8,213 nucleotides of DNA. Source: Myxococcales bacterium (GTDB lineage Bacteria; Myxococcota_A; Polyangia; Polyangiales; Polyangiaceae). The notes below the pieces were generated by a model. That model saw only the letters and a program-made list of their open reading frames with translations, made no database searches and was not told where the DNA came from. Each line of letters starts with the position of its first letter. Within the stretch, counting starts at the first letter, position 1. Below are positions 1 to 6,259 of the stretch, piece after piece. The translations under genes and the position numbers were made by a program. The DNA lies in the NCBI GenBank assembly GCA_023248785.1, contig JAHFDX010000076.1, positions 1 through 8,213 on the forward strand. The letters are read 5' to 3'.

Positions 1-321
1 CACCTGGACGAGGCGCTCAAGGCGTACAAAACGCTCGAGAATATCGATGCTTCGGGTTTCAAAGAGCTCGCACTTTTTCATCAAGCGCGTGTGCACGAGG
101 GCAAGGGCGAAAAGACGCGCGCGATCGAGGTCCTGAAGGATCTGAACGAACGCATCAAGAAACCGGGAGAGCCATTTCTCTATTTGAAGACGGTGACCGA
201 AGAGCGACTTCGGGCGCTCGATCCGACAGCGCTGCCGCCGCGCGATATGTTCAAGGGAATGTCGCCCGAGATCATGAAGCAGCTGAAGGAACAGTTCGAA
301 AAAAATCAGGGCACACCTTGA
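1..321 (+). CDS. TPR-repeat protein, C-terminal part (YfgM-like position), 5' end outside window
   Basis: The first 106 codons visible are open from base 1 and end at TGA 319-321, so the start lies upstream of the window. The visible part is helical and charged. A tetratricopeptide-like helix pair lies at about visible residues 1-15 (LDEALKAYKTLENID). A second unit lies at about 22-49, with the usual small residues at the turns (ELALFHQARVHEGKGE, then TRAIEVLKDL). The last 45 residues form a non-repeat tail. The stop overlaps the TTG start of the next gene by 4 bp, so the two are probably translationally coupled. In E. coli a TPR protein (YfgM) lies directly upstream of bamB, and the same order here suggests a role in envelope protein biogenesis. 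That role is inferred from order, because any N-terminal membrane anchor or signal is out of view. Family is moderately sure, specific function is not. Confidence 0.75.
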   Translation, partial: HLDEALKAYKTLENIDASGFKELALFHQARVHEGKGEKTRAIEVLKDLNERIKKPGEPFLYLKTVTEERLRALDPTALPPRDMFKGMSPEIMKQLKEQFEKNQGTP

Positions 322-1625
322 GCATCGCTTTGCGCACGCAAAGGGGGTGGCTTGCGTGCGCAGTGGCACTCGGGCTGACTGCGTGTGCAACATTTAATAC
401 GGCCGATTACGTGGCGCCTGACGTGCCACTTTGGCTCACCAGGTCCACCGGCGCCATGACGGTTACCGCGCGACGGGTCCTTACGAAGGAAGCGCGTCAG
501 ATTGGCGACGTTCGCGAGTTCGGAGGAACTCGACGACCGCCGCATGAGCGCGGATCTCCTGAGATCGATCCTGCAAGCAATCGAGTTTTTGTTGGGAGCT
601 CCGACGGCGGCTTTTACGCACTTCGTGCGGAAGACCTAAGCAGCATCTGGCGATTCGAGACGGAACGCGGTGCGCAGAGTGAGCCTGTCTATGATGCAGA
701 ACTCGACGTGGTCTATTTCGGTTCGCAAGACGGTGCGCTCTATTGCGTGCGCGCAGCAACCGGTGACCTTGTGTGGCGCTACAACACCGGCGCGGAAGTT
801 TCGAAGCGGCCGGCGCGCGTAGGGGAAACGCTCTACGTTGCCAACGCGGCCGACGTTCTGTTTGCGATCGATCGTCGTTCGGGCGTTACGCGTTGGAGAG
901 TGCGTCGTCCAAGTGCTCTCGGACGTGAGGTGCAGGGCTATTCAGCACCGACGGTCGACGGCGACGAAGTGTTCCTCGGTTTTTCAGACGGACACGTGAT
1001 GGCGTACAAGCGTGACATGGGTGCAGACGCATGGCCCGAGCCCGCCGACTTGCTTGCAAGTGCGGAGCTGGGCGGTGAAGAAGCGAAACTCCTCGACGTC
1101 GACACCACGCCCGTGGTCGCGCATCTGCCCAACCTTGGGCGCGTAGTGTTCGTCGCCGCGCACGCGTCGGGTGTGCACGCGTTGTCGGGTGCCTCCGGTG
1201 CACCGGTGTGGCGGCAAGAGAAGGCGCTCGGCGTATCGGATGTGGTGCTTTGGGAAGAGCCTGCCCATCGCTTGCCGGGGGCTCCCTCGGACGATCCTAT
1301 TCTGCCCGCGCGTTCCTTGTTGCTCGCGTCGAGTAGTCTGTCGGGCCTTTGGGCGCTGGAGCCGTCCACAGGCGAAATCGTTTGGCGAATTCGTATCCCA
1401 GATGGTGGCATTTCAGCGCCGGTGCCCGCCATGGGTGCGCTGCTTGTGGGTTCGCCACGCCATGGGTTACATTTGATTTCGCCGCTCAACGGTCGAGGGA
1501 TTGACGGGATTGATACCGGCACGGGATTTACGGGGCATCCGGCGGTGTATGGGAAGCGCGCGTATGCGTTATCGAACAATGGCGTGCTACTTGCGCTTTC
1601 GATTGATCCGCCGCTGCCGCGGTAA
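318..1625 (+). CDS. BamB-like outer-membrane lipoprotein, PQQ-type eight-bladed beta-propeller
   Basis: This 435-residue protein probably sits on the periplasmic face of the outer membrane as a scaffold of the BAM complex that inserts beta-barrel proteins. A lipoprotein signal is visible: positive residues early (R6, R9), a hydrophobic stretch 11-22, and lipobox L-T-A-C with Cys23. The residue after the Cys is Ala, compatible with outer-membrane sorting. Eight PQQ-like blades can be traced at about 88-116, 129-158, 169-197, 215-235, 274-300, 331-359, 372-401 and 412-430. Typical cores are VYFGSQDGALYCVRAATGDL and LWALEPSTGEIVWR. The length is a little above E. coli BamB (about 390). The TTG start overlaps the upstream stop (TTGA) and is preceded by AGGG at 308-311, spaced 6 nt. 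The der GTPase gene that often follows bamB is absent; a convergent gene starts 7 bp away. Another PQQ-repeat lipoprotein is possible, since BamB paralogues exist. Confidence 0.8.
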   Translation: MSIALRTQRGWLACAVALGLTACATFNTADYVAPDVPLWLTRSTGAMTVTARRVLTKEARQIGDVREFGGTRRPPHERGSPEIDPASNRVFVGSSDGGFYALRAEDLSSIWRFETERGAQSEPVYDAELDVVYFGSQDGALYCVRAATGDLVWRYNTGAEVSKRPARVGETLYVANAADVLFAIDRRSGVTRWRVRRPSALGREVQGYSAPTVDGDEVFLGFSDGHVMAYKRDMGADAWPEPADLLASAELGGEEAKLLDVDTTPVVAHLPNLGRVVFVAAHASGVHALSGASGAPVWRQEKALGVSDVVLWEEPAHRLPGAPSDDPILPARSLLLASSSLSGLWALEPSTGEIVWRIRIPDGGISAPVPAMGALLVGSPRHGLHLISPLNGRGIDGIDTGTGFTGHPAVYGKRAYALSNNGVLLALSIDPPLPR

Positions 1626-1632
1626 GTTCTCT

Positions 1633-2958
1633 TCACACGCGCGCCGAGAGCATCCACTCCCACACAGAGCGCACCTTAACTCCCCTAGGAGGGTCGATAA
1701 GGGCCACGTCGAGCGCACTCTTCGCCAACAACAGGGACGGGATGTTCTTCATCTCGGCGCGCGCCGCAGCAATGGAACGGAACTCCCGCTTCTGAGTCTC
1801 CTCGTCTGATAAGTCCGCGCAGACCTGAATGAGAATCGGGGAGCCATTCACCGATTCGGCAATGAAGTCCACTTCTGTACCTTTCGGAGAAAGGTAATAC
1901 GAGAGCGAATATCCTCGACGCTCAAGCTCGATAAGAACCGTGGTCTCGAGGGCGTGCCCGAGGTTCGCACGACCTGAACGATCGAATGCCCCGATGAGGC
2001 CTGGATCCACCGGGTAAATCTTCCGCGGATTGCTCTGCCTGCGCCGCTCTGACGCTGTGTAGATCGGCGCCGAACGAATCAGAAAGGCATCTACCAGATG
2101 CTCAAACATCGCATGCAGCGTTTCTTTTCCAACGGGAACACCTTGCGAGCGAAGGTCTGCCAAAAGACGATGCACGCTAAACCGAGCCCCGGGCGAAGCT
2201 ATGATCTGCCGAACCATTCTCTTCAGCGCGACGATGTTGGTCAGCTGATAGCGCTCGATCACATCTCGAAAAACAACCGTCTCGACGTAGCCTTGCAAGA
2301 GAGGGATCGCGTCGATCTTTGCGAGGCCTTGTGCTTCTGGAAATCCGCCGCACACGAGGTATTCCGTGAACGCCCGCTCGACCCAAGACCGCTGCGCTTT
2401 CGTGAGACGAGCAACATCTTCAATTTCACGACCTCGATGTCTTAGAAATTCTCGAAAACTGAACGGAAAGATCACGGTCTCGGTGCCCCTGCCGCGAAGG
2501 GCGCTTGCCACTTCGCGACTCAACATCTTCGCAGAGGATCCCGAAACAAAAACCTCGACAAACTCAGTATCCAAAATCCGCCGGACAAACGTTTCCCAGC
2601 CGGGTACGAGCTGAATCTCGTCGAAGTAGAAGGTCACTTTGTGCGCGTCACGCATCTCCGGAAACAGAAGGTAGTATTCCTCGAGGACCCAATTCAGGTG
2701 TTTCACATCGAGGGGGAAAAGGCGCTCGTCCTCGAAGCTGAAGTACACCTGCGTATTGCGAGGGGCCTTGAGAGCGAGCCGCTCGGCCATGCACTGGTGC
2801 AGAAAACATGTTTTACCCGACCGGCGCATCCCAATGACCGCGTGCGCCTTCTTGGGAATCTTGGGGATCCGTGCGTCTCGCCGAGTCCAAGTCGGCAATG
2901 GGAGGGAAACCGCCTCCGCAAGCTTTTCCCGGATCACGGTACGAATGTGGTCGTCCAC
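1633..2958 (-). CDS. AAA-family ATPase with DUF4143-type C-terminal domain
   Basis: This 441-residue protein has the layout of the AAA_14/DUF4143 ATPases, a widespread group of unsettled function that is often patchily distributed between strains. Walker A is GMRRSGKT at residues 43-50. Walker B is VTFYFDEIQ at 108-116. A sensor-like FVSGSSAKML lies at 137-146, followed by a conserved-looking ALRGRG at 153-158. The C-terminal half contains IYPVDPGLIGAF and a nuclease-like strand pattern LEttvlieLErRGY...EVDFIAE...ILIQVC, which resembles the PD-(D/E)XK-like C-terminal region of this family. Whether it cuts DNA cannot be told. The GTG start is the most upstream candidate and has no Shine-Dalgarno. 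A -10-like TGTAAT sits 9 nt upstream, so the mRNA may be nearly leaderless. No antitoxin-sized partner gene is adjacent. Hand-counted 60-bp stretches here run 47-58% GC against 63-65% in the flanking genes, which suggests horizontal acquisition. Confidence 0.88.
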   Translation of the reverse strand: MDDHIRTVIREKLAEAVSLPLPTWTRRDARIPKIPKKAHAVIGMRRSGKTCFLHQCMAERLALKAPRNTQVYFSFEDERLFPLDVKHLNWVLEEYYLLFPEMRDAHKVTFYFDEIQLVPGWETFVRRILDTEFVEVFVSGSSAKMLSREVASALRGRGTETVIFPFSFREFLRHRGREIEDVARLTKAQRSWVERAFTEYLVCGGFPEAQGLAKIDAIPLLQGYVETVVFRDVIERYQLTNIVALKRMVRQIIASPGARFSVHRLLADLRSQGVPVGKETLHAMFEHLVDAFLIRSAPIYTASERRRQSNPRKIYPVDPGLIGAFDRSGRANLGHALETTVLIELERRGYSLSYYLSPKGTEVDFIAESVNGSPILIQVCADLSDEETQKREFRSIAAARAEMKNIPSLLLAKSALDVALIDPPRGVKVRSVWEWMLSARV

Positions 2959-3085
2959 AAGATACAGATTACACTAAATCAGTCTTTATGAAAAGGACAC
3001 ATTGCGGGCCGTGATCCGCTTGCGCATCGAGGACTCGCATGCCATATCAGCGCTCGCAGGCGGGGCGGATTCCGGAGCGGACACA
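2959..3085. promoter_or_regulatory. Divergent intergenic region with a candidate -10 for the ATPase gene
   Basis: This 127-bp gap separates two divergent starts. Its left part (about 2959-2993) is distinctly AT-rich. On the minus strand TGTAAT (2968-2973 on +) matches five of six bases of the sigma-70 -10 consensus, but no good -35 lies at the right distance. It ends 9 nt before the ATPase GTG, implying a leader of only a few bases, which fits the missing ribosome binding site. On the + strand GGAG at 3074-3077 is the likely ribosome binding site of the lipoprotein gene. The + strand promoter could not be assigned with confidence. Confidence 0.3.
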
Positions 3086-3649
3086 ATGATGCGATCGGCG
3101 ATTGCCAAGTTTGCAGCGGGACTACGCCTGCCGTCGGCCTTGATTCTGTTTTTGGCGTGTAGCTCATCCACAACGACGACCGACGGTACGGTGCCTGGAA
3201 GCACTGGCGGGTCCGGCTCACTTGCCGCCGCCTGCGACAAAGCGAAGGAACGCGCGACGAAATGCGCAGTCGACGGTGGGAGCATGTCCAAACAGGGCGA
3301 AGAGGACTGCGACACGATCACCAGCTGCTTCGGCGCGGCCTTTCGAGCACCCCTCGGTCAGGAGATGGCCGACTGCTACAATGACCGCGGATGCTATCCG
3401 ACGGTGAAGGAATGCAGTCGAAAAGTCGCGGCAGCGCACGCGAGCGAAGATGGAATTGGAACGCGGCTGTCGCGGTGCTCTTCGAAGGGTGTTCAATGCA
3501 ATACGGAGAAGTTTCGCTACCTTGACGGTGATGACTGTGACTTGTTCGTGCTTGTCCGCAATCGCGACGAGATGGCGACGTGCCTCGACAAGCCCTGCAA
3601 CGAGGTCCCTGGATGCTTGGTATCGTTCACCCGCGGATGCTGGAACTAA
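3086..3649 (+). CDS. Cysteine-rich putative lipoprotein, unrecognised family
   Basis: I do not recognise this family. The predicted product is 187 residues. It begins with a signal sequence (R3, K8, R14, then a hydrophobic run 15-24) ending in F-L-A-C with Cys25. This is a slightly atypical lipobox, Phe and Leu occupying -3 and -2. A low-complexity Ser/Thr/Gly linker follows (about 26-45), as is common in surface lipoproteins of Myxococcota. The remaining domain has 14 cysteines in about 140 residues and ends in GCWN. That even number suggests up to seven disulfides in an exported, oxidised domain. ATG 3086 was chosen because GGAG lies 8 nt upstream and the signal peptide then starts normally. 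A TTG start at 3002 is open but would add 28 residues before the signal. ATG 3089 is an equal alternative. The gene stands alone, divergent from the ATPase and convergent with the helicase gene. Confidence 0.72.
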   Translation: MMRSAIAKFAAGLRLPSALILFLACSSSTTTTDGTVPGSTGGSGSLAAACDKAKERATKCAVDGGSMSKQGEEDCDTITSCFGAAFRAPLGQEMADCYNDRGCYPTVKECSRKVAAAHASEDGIGTRLSRCSSKGVQCNTEKFRYLDGDDCDLFVLVRNRDEMATCLDKPCNEVPGCLVSFTRGCWN

Positions 3650-3701
3650 GGAAAATCAGGCGCTATTTGCCCCGTTCAGCCTGCCACCACGATTCTCACG
3701 A

Positions 3702-3729
3702 ATGTCGCATAAGATACATTATGTAAACT
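3702..3729 (+). other. dif: dif-like XerC/XerD recombination site (chromosome dimer resolution)
   Basis: These 28 bp have the 11-6-11 structure of a dif site. The left (XerC-type) arm at 3702-3712 is ATGTCGCATAA, the central hexamer at 3713-3718 is GATACA, and the right (XerD-type) arm at 3719-3729 is TTATGTAAACT. From recalled sequences, the right arm is identical to the XerD arm of Bacillus subtilis dif and matches 9 of 11 bases of the E. coli one. The left arm shares its inner CGCATAA with the E. coli XerC arm. The inner CATAA/TTATG parts are inverted repeats, as expected for the two recombinase sites. It is an AT-rich island in a GC-rich region and lies between two convergent genes, in no reading frame of a real gene. 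In the cell XerC and XerD, activated by FtsK, would use it to resolve chromosome dimers. No xer gene is in the window. A dif mimic of an integrated element is the main alternative. Confidence 0.82.
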
Positions 3730-3771
3730 TTTTAGATTCGATGCGCGCAGGCTGTTTGGAAGCGAAGCGTA

Positions 3772-6108
3772 TTACCTCTCAAGGTTAAGCGCGCCGGTCA
3801 CAAGCTCCGACGGACGTTCGCTCGATGTGCACCAAAGCTGATGCGCCGCACGCGTGGCTCCGACATAGAGTGCGTGTCGCGCTTGCGGTGTTTCGGGAAA
3901 GCTCGACGCGTTCGTTTCGAGCAAGATCACTTCGTCGAACTCAAGCCCCTTGGTTTGTCGAATGTCGGTGATGTCAAAGCCCGCATCCCACGTGAAATCT
4001 TGTTTTGCAACGCGCCGCACATTCGGCACCTCTGCGCGAACCAGGCCTTCATAGTAGACATGAGCCTGCTGGGGGAAGCGCGCGACGAGTGCCACATTGG
4101 CTTCCGGCTCGTCGCGGTGGAGTTGCTTCAGACACTCGGCAACCCAACCGACTGCCTCACCGACAGAAGAGAATGAGAACAACTCGACCGGTGGTCCGTG
4201 ACGAGTTGCGATGGGTTCAGCATCGTGTGCATAGGGTCCCAAAATCTTGCGCGCGAATTCGGTGATCTCTGCGGTCGATCGGTAGCTCACTTTTAGAGGC
4301 TCTATCTTCGTGTGCGTCGCTCCGAGGAGCGTCAACAGTTCTTGCCACGAGAATTCGCCGTGGGCATCGTTGTCTTCGTCGAGCATGCGTTGCGCGACGT
4401 CACCGGCGAGAGTGACACAGCGTTCCTTGCCGGCAAGATCGATAAGCACTGCAAGTTCGATGGGGCTTGCGTCTTGCACTTCGTCGACAAAGACGTGCGC
4501 GAATCGAATCGGCGAACCGTCGAGATCCGTGATGGGACCGCGCAGCCGTTGCCAAATCCGCAGAAGCAACGCATGGTCTTCGGAATCTAGCGTGGGCTCT
4601 TCGCCGTCGCGATCCCCTTCCGAACGAATTCGCGCCTGCTTCACACACCAGTCGTGAACTTGATCGAGTCGTGCCGAGCCGAAGCCATCGATCCCGTGAA
4701 ACGCTTCGCTGAGTCGTTCGCGTGATGTGACAAGTTCGTCCCACGCATTCACAACGGAGCGCGAAAGCTGTCTCAGCTCTTGACCAAGTCGTTCGATCGC
4801 ACCGCGCGTCACATCTGGAAGTGTGGAGGCCTGGCCAACGTTGGGCAGCGATCGCTTGCCGCTCACCCATGCAGCGAGCGCTGAGATCCGCAAGTCAAGA
4901 GGGTGCTCGGCAGTCGCCTTCCACGCTTTTTCAACGAGCTCGCCTTCGGGCCATCTCGCCATACCCTCGCGTAACTTCGCGTCCGCGCGTGCGACCACGC
5001 GTGCGACCACGCGATCGATTGATCGCAACATCGCAGGATGGGACTTCGCACGCATGACCACCGCGGGCGTTTCGTCGGTGAGTCTCGTCGGTAGTTTCGG
5101 AAATAGGCCGGCAATTGCCCGACGCGCAAAACGGCCGAACGTTGTCACGGGGACGCCACTTACTCCAAGTTCGGGAAGGACGCGTGAGACGTAATGCACA
5201 AGCGCGTCGTTAGGGACGAAGACAGCCATGCGTTCGGGCGAAAAACGTTGCGGATCGGCGAACGCCAAATACGCCACACGGTGCAGTCCGACCGTGGTCT
5301 TGCCGCTGCCCGCACTCCCCTGCACAGCCACAAGACCTGCGCTTGGTTTTGCGATGAGTTCGAACTGAGCGGTGTCGAGCAAGCTGGCAATCGCTGGCAG
5401 CAATCGATCTTGCCGCTTCTCACCATCAGCCCCGATACCGAGACGCGCAGTGTCTTTTGCAACTTGTTTTGATCGATTTTCGGTGAAGAGCCTGGATGGT
5501 TTGTCGCTTGTCTTGCGCCATACACCCTCGCGGCCACGCACAAAAATTCCCTGGGGACATGCAACGCGTATGAGTTCGCCGCCAACGACCGCCACGCTTC
5601 GCTTGGCGAGAACGAGACCTTCTGCGGTCTTGTCACCAAGGATTTCCTCGTAATCGTCGCCTTCAGCATATCGATAGTAGATGCAGCTGACGGGAGCGTT
5701 TCGCCAGTCGACAATGCGAATGCCCGCCGTCGGATCGACGTAACTCTTCGAGCCAAGCAGAATGTCTCGACGCTTCCCATTTTCCTCAAGACGAAGGTGC
5801 CCGAAGTACGGTGCCGCGCGGTCGACGGTACCCGTGACGCTACGCCCACGTTGAGCCCGTAATGCTCCAATGTGATGCATCTGCTCAAACAGCGCCGGTA
5901 GATCTTCGGGTTTGGCAACGGAAACTTCTTCCCGCAATTCGAGCAGGCGCGCATCTTCTTCCGTCTTGTCCACACTGCGATTGGTGGCCATATCGAGTGC
6001 GTGCGTAACGGCTACGAGAAGCTTGAGCTCCTCGCGAACAACGCGCAGCCCTTCCGGGTCATCCTCGAGCCCGGGTACCTCGGGCAGCGGTGCGGTGGAG
6101 CTGCTCAT
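3772..6108 (-). CDS. HelD-family superfamily 1 helicase/translocase (RNA polymerase-associated)
   Basis: The predicted 778-residue protein belongs to the UvrD/Rep-like superfamily 1 ATPases and specifically looks like HelD. HelD proteins bind RNA polymerase and use ATP to free stalled or post-termination enzyme; some actinobacterial ones give rifamycin tolerance. The HelD-type N-terminus is visible: PYFGHLRL at 100-107, VDWRNAP at 133-139 and YYRYAEGDDYE at 144-154. The helicase motifs follow: Walker A GSAGSGKT 264-271, Walker B VFVDEVQD 539-546 (DEVQD rather than the usual DEAQD), LAGDVAQ 567-573, YRST 609-612, QTKGLEFDE 718-726 and YVGATRA 748-754. The 1A-1B insertion between about 340 and 530 is the region that varies in this family. 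ATG 6108 was chosen because AAGG precedes it by 10 nt. ATG 6141 and TTG 6150 are in frame but lack a good ribosome binding site. All key motifs are intact, so it should be active. It reads toward the dif-like site. Confidence 0.9.
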   Translation of the reverse strand: MSSSTAPLPEVPGLEDDPEGLRVVREELKLLVAVTHALDMATNRSVDKTEEDARLLELREEVSVAKPEDLPALFEQMHHIGALRAQRGRSVTGTVDRAAPYFGHLRLEENGKRRDILLGSKSYVDPTAGIRIVDWRNAPVSCIYYRYAEGDDYEEILGDKTAEGLVLAKRSVAVVGGELIRVACPQGIFVRGREGVWRKTSDKPSRLFTENRSKQVAKDTARLGIGADGEKRQDRLLPAIASLLDTAQFELIAKPSAGLVAVQGSAGSGKTTVGLHRVAYLAFADPQRFSPERMAVFVPNDALVHYVSRVLPELGVSGVPVTTFGRFARRAIAGLFPKLPTRLTDETPAVVMRAKSHPAMLRSIDRVVARVVARADAKLREGMARWPEGELVEKAWKATAEHPLDLRISALAAWVSGKRSLPNVGQASTLPDVTRGAIERLGQELRQLSRSVVNAWDELVTSRERLSEAFHGIDGFGSARLDQVHDWCVKQARIRSEGDRDGEEPTLDSEDHALLLRIWQRLRGPITDLDGSPIRFAHVFVDEVQDASPIELAVLIDLAGKERCVTLAGDVAQRMLDEDNDAHGEFSWQELLTLLGATHTKIEPLKVSYRSTAEITEFARKILGPYAHDAEPIATRHGPPVELFSFSSVGEAVGWVAECLKQLHRDEPEANVALVARFPQQAHVYYEGLVRAEVPNVRRVAKQDFTWDAGFDITDIRQTKGLEFDEVILLETNASSFPETPQARHALYVGATRAAHQLWCTSSERPSELVTGALNLER
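4988..5011. repeat. Perfect 12-bp tandem duplication inside the helicase gene
   Basis: The unit CGTGCGACCACG occurs twice in a row (4988-4999 and 5000-5011). On the minus strand it encodes the repeated peptide VVARVVAR at about residues 367-374 of the HelD-like protein. It keeps the reading frame and lies in the helical insertion region, where length variation is likely tolerated. Confidence 0.8.
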
Positions 6109-6119
6109 GCGTAAGCGGC

Positions 6120-6160
6120 CTTTTTTGCGCCCGTTTTGCATACTTCGCAAGACAAAAAAG
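6120..6160. repeat. Inverted repeat CTTTTTTG / CAAAAAAG in the divergent promoter region
   Basis: An 8-bp perfect inverted repeat has arms at 6120-6127 and 6153-6160, separated by 25 bp, with GGCC just outside the left arm and near the right one. It lies immediately upstream of the chosen helicase start. It could be an operator or a weak mRNA structure around that gene's ribosome binding site, but A/T-run arms also arise by chance. No function is assigned. Confidence 0.3.
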
Positions 6161-6174
6161 CGGGCCCATCATGC

Positions 6175-6203
6175 TTGAGGTGACGTTGCGTTGGGCACAC
6201 AAT
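6175..6203 (+). promoter_or_regulatory. Candidate sigma-70-type promoter of the di-iron protein gene
   Basis: TTGAGG (6175-6180) and CACAAT (6198-6203) each match four of six consensus bases and are separated by exactly 17 bp. Transcription from here would start near 6210 and give a leader of about 50 nt before ATG 6260, whose ribosome binding site GGAG lies at 6249-6252. It would also exclude the upstream in-frame TTG at 6191 as a start. Assigned by eye only. Confidence 0.35.
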
Positions 6204-6259
6204 GTGAGTCGCCGTCAACCTTGGAGACGCCGCTCGGAGATTCGGCCTGGAGATTTTGC

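Noticed and set aside
938..1663. Long 241-codon minus-strand open frame opposite the BamB-like gene
   Set aside because: It is antisense to a well-supported propeller protein, has low-complexity Ser/Pro/Ala composition and no recognisable domain. It is a shadow of GC-rich codon usage.
1670..1700. Hairpin around CCCCTAGGAGGG as a terminator for the bamB-like gene
   Set aside because: The stem is only about 4 bp, there is no T-run on either strand, and it lies inside the ATPase coding sequence.
3002..3085. TTG-initiated extension of the cysteine-rich lipoprotein
   Set aside because: It would bury the signal peptide about 40 residues inside the protein. ATG 3086 with GGAG upstream gives a normal lipoprotein signal.
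1633..3649. ATPase plus neighbouring small gene as a toxin-antitoxin or defence pair
   Set aside because: The neighbour is divergent, has a signal peptide and is cysteine-rich, so it is exported. There is no operon and no partner gene.
5160..5975. 271-codon minus-strand open frame in another frame of the helicase gene
   Set aside because: It overlaps HelD motifs in the true frame on the same strand, and its product is Arg/Ser-rich without motifs. It is a frame shadow.
6109..6150. Upstream starts (ATG 6141, TTG 6150) of the HelD-like protein
   Set aside because: Neither has a convincing ribosome binding site, and the added residues are short and basic. ATG 6108 has AAGG upstream. Not fully excluded.
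6191..6259. TTG-initiated N-terminal extension of the di-iron protein
   Set aside because: ATG 6260 has GGAG at ideal spacing, and the extension overlaps the candidate promoter. The extra 23 residues look non-coding.
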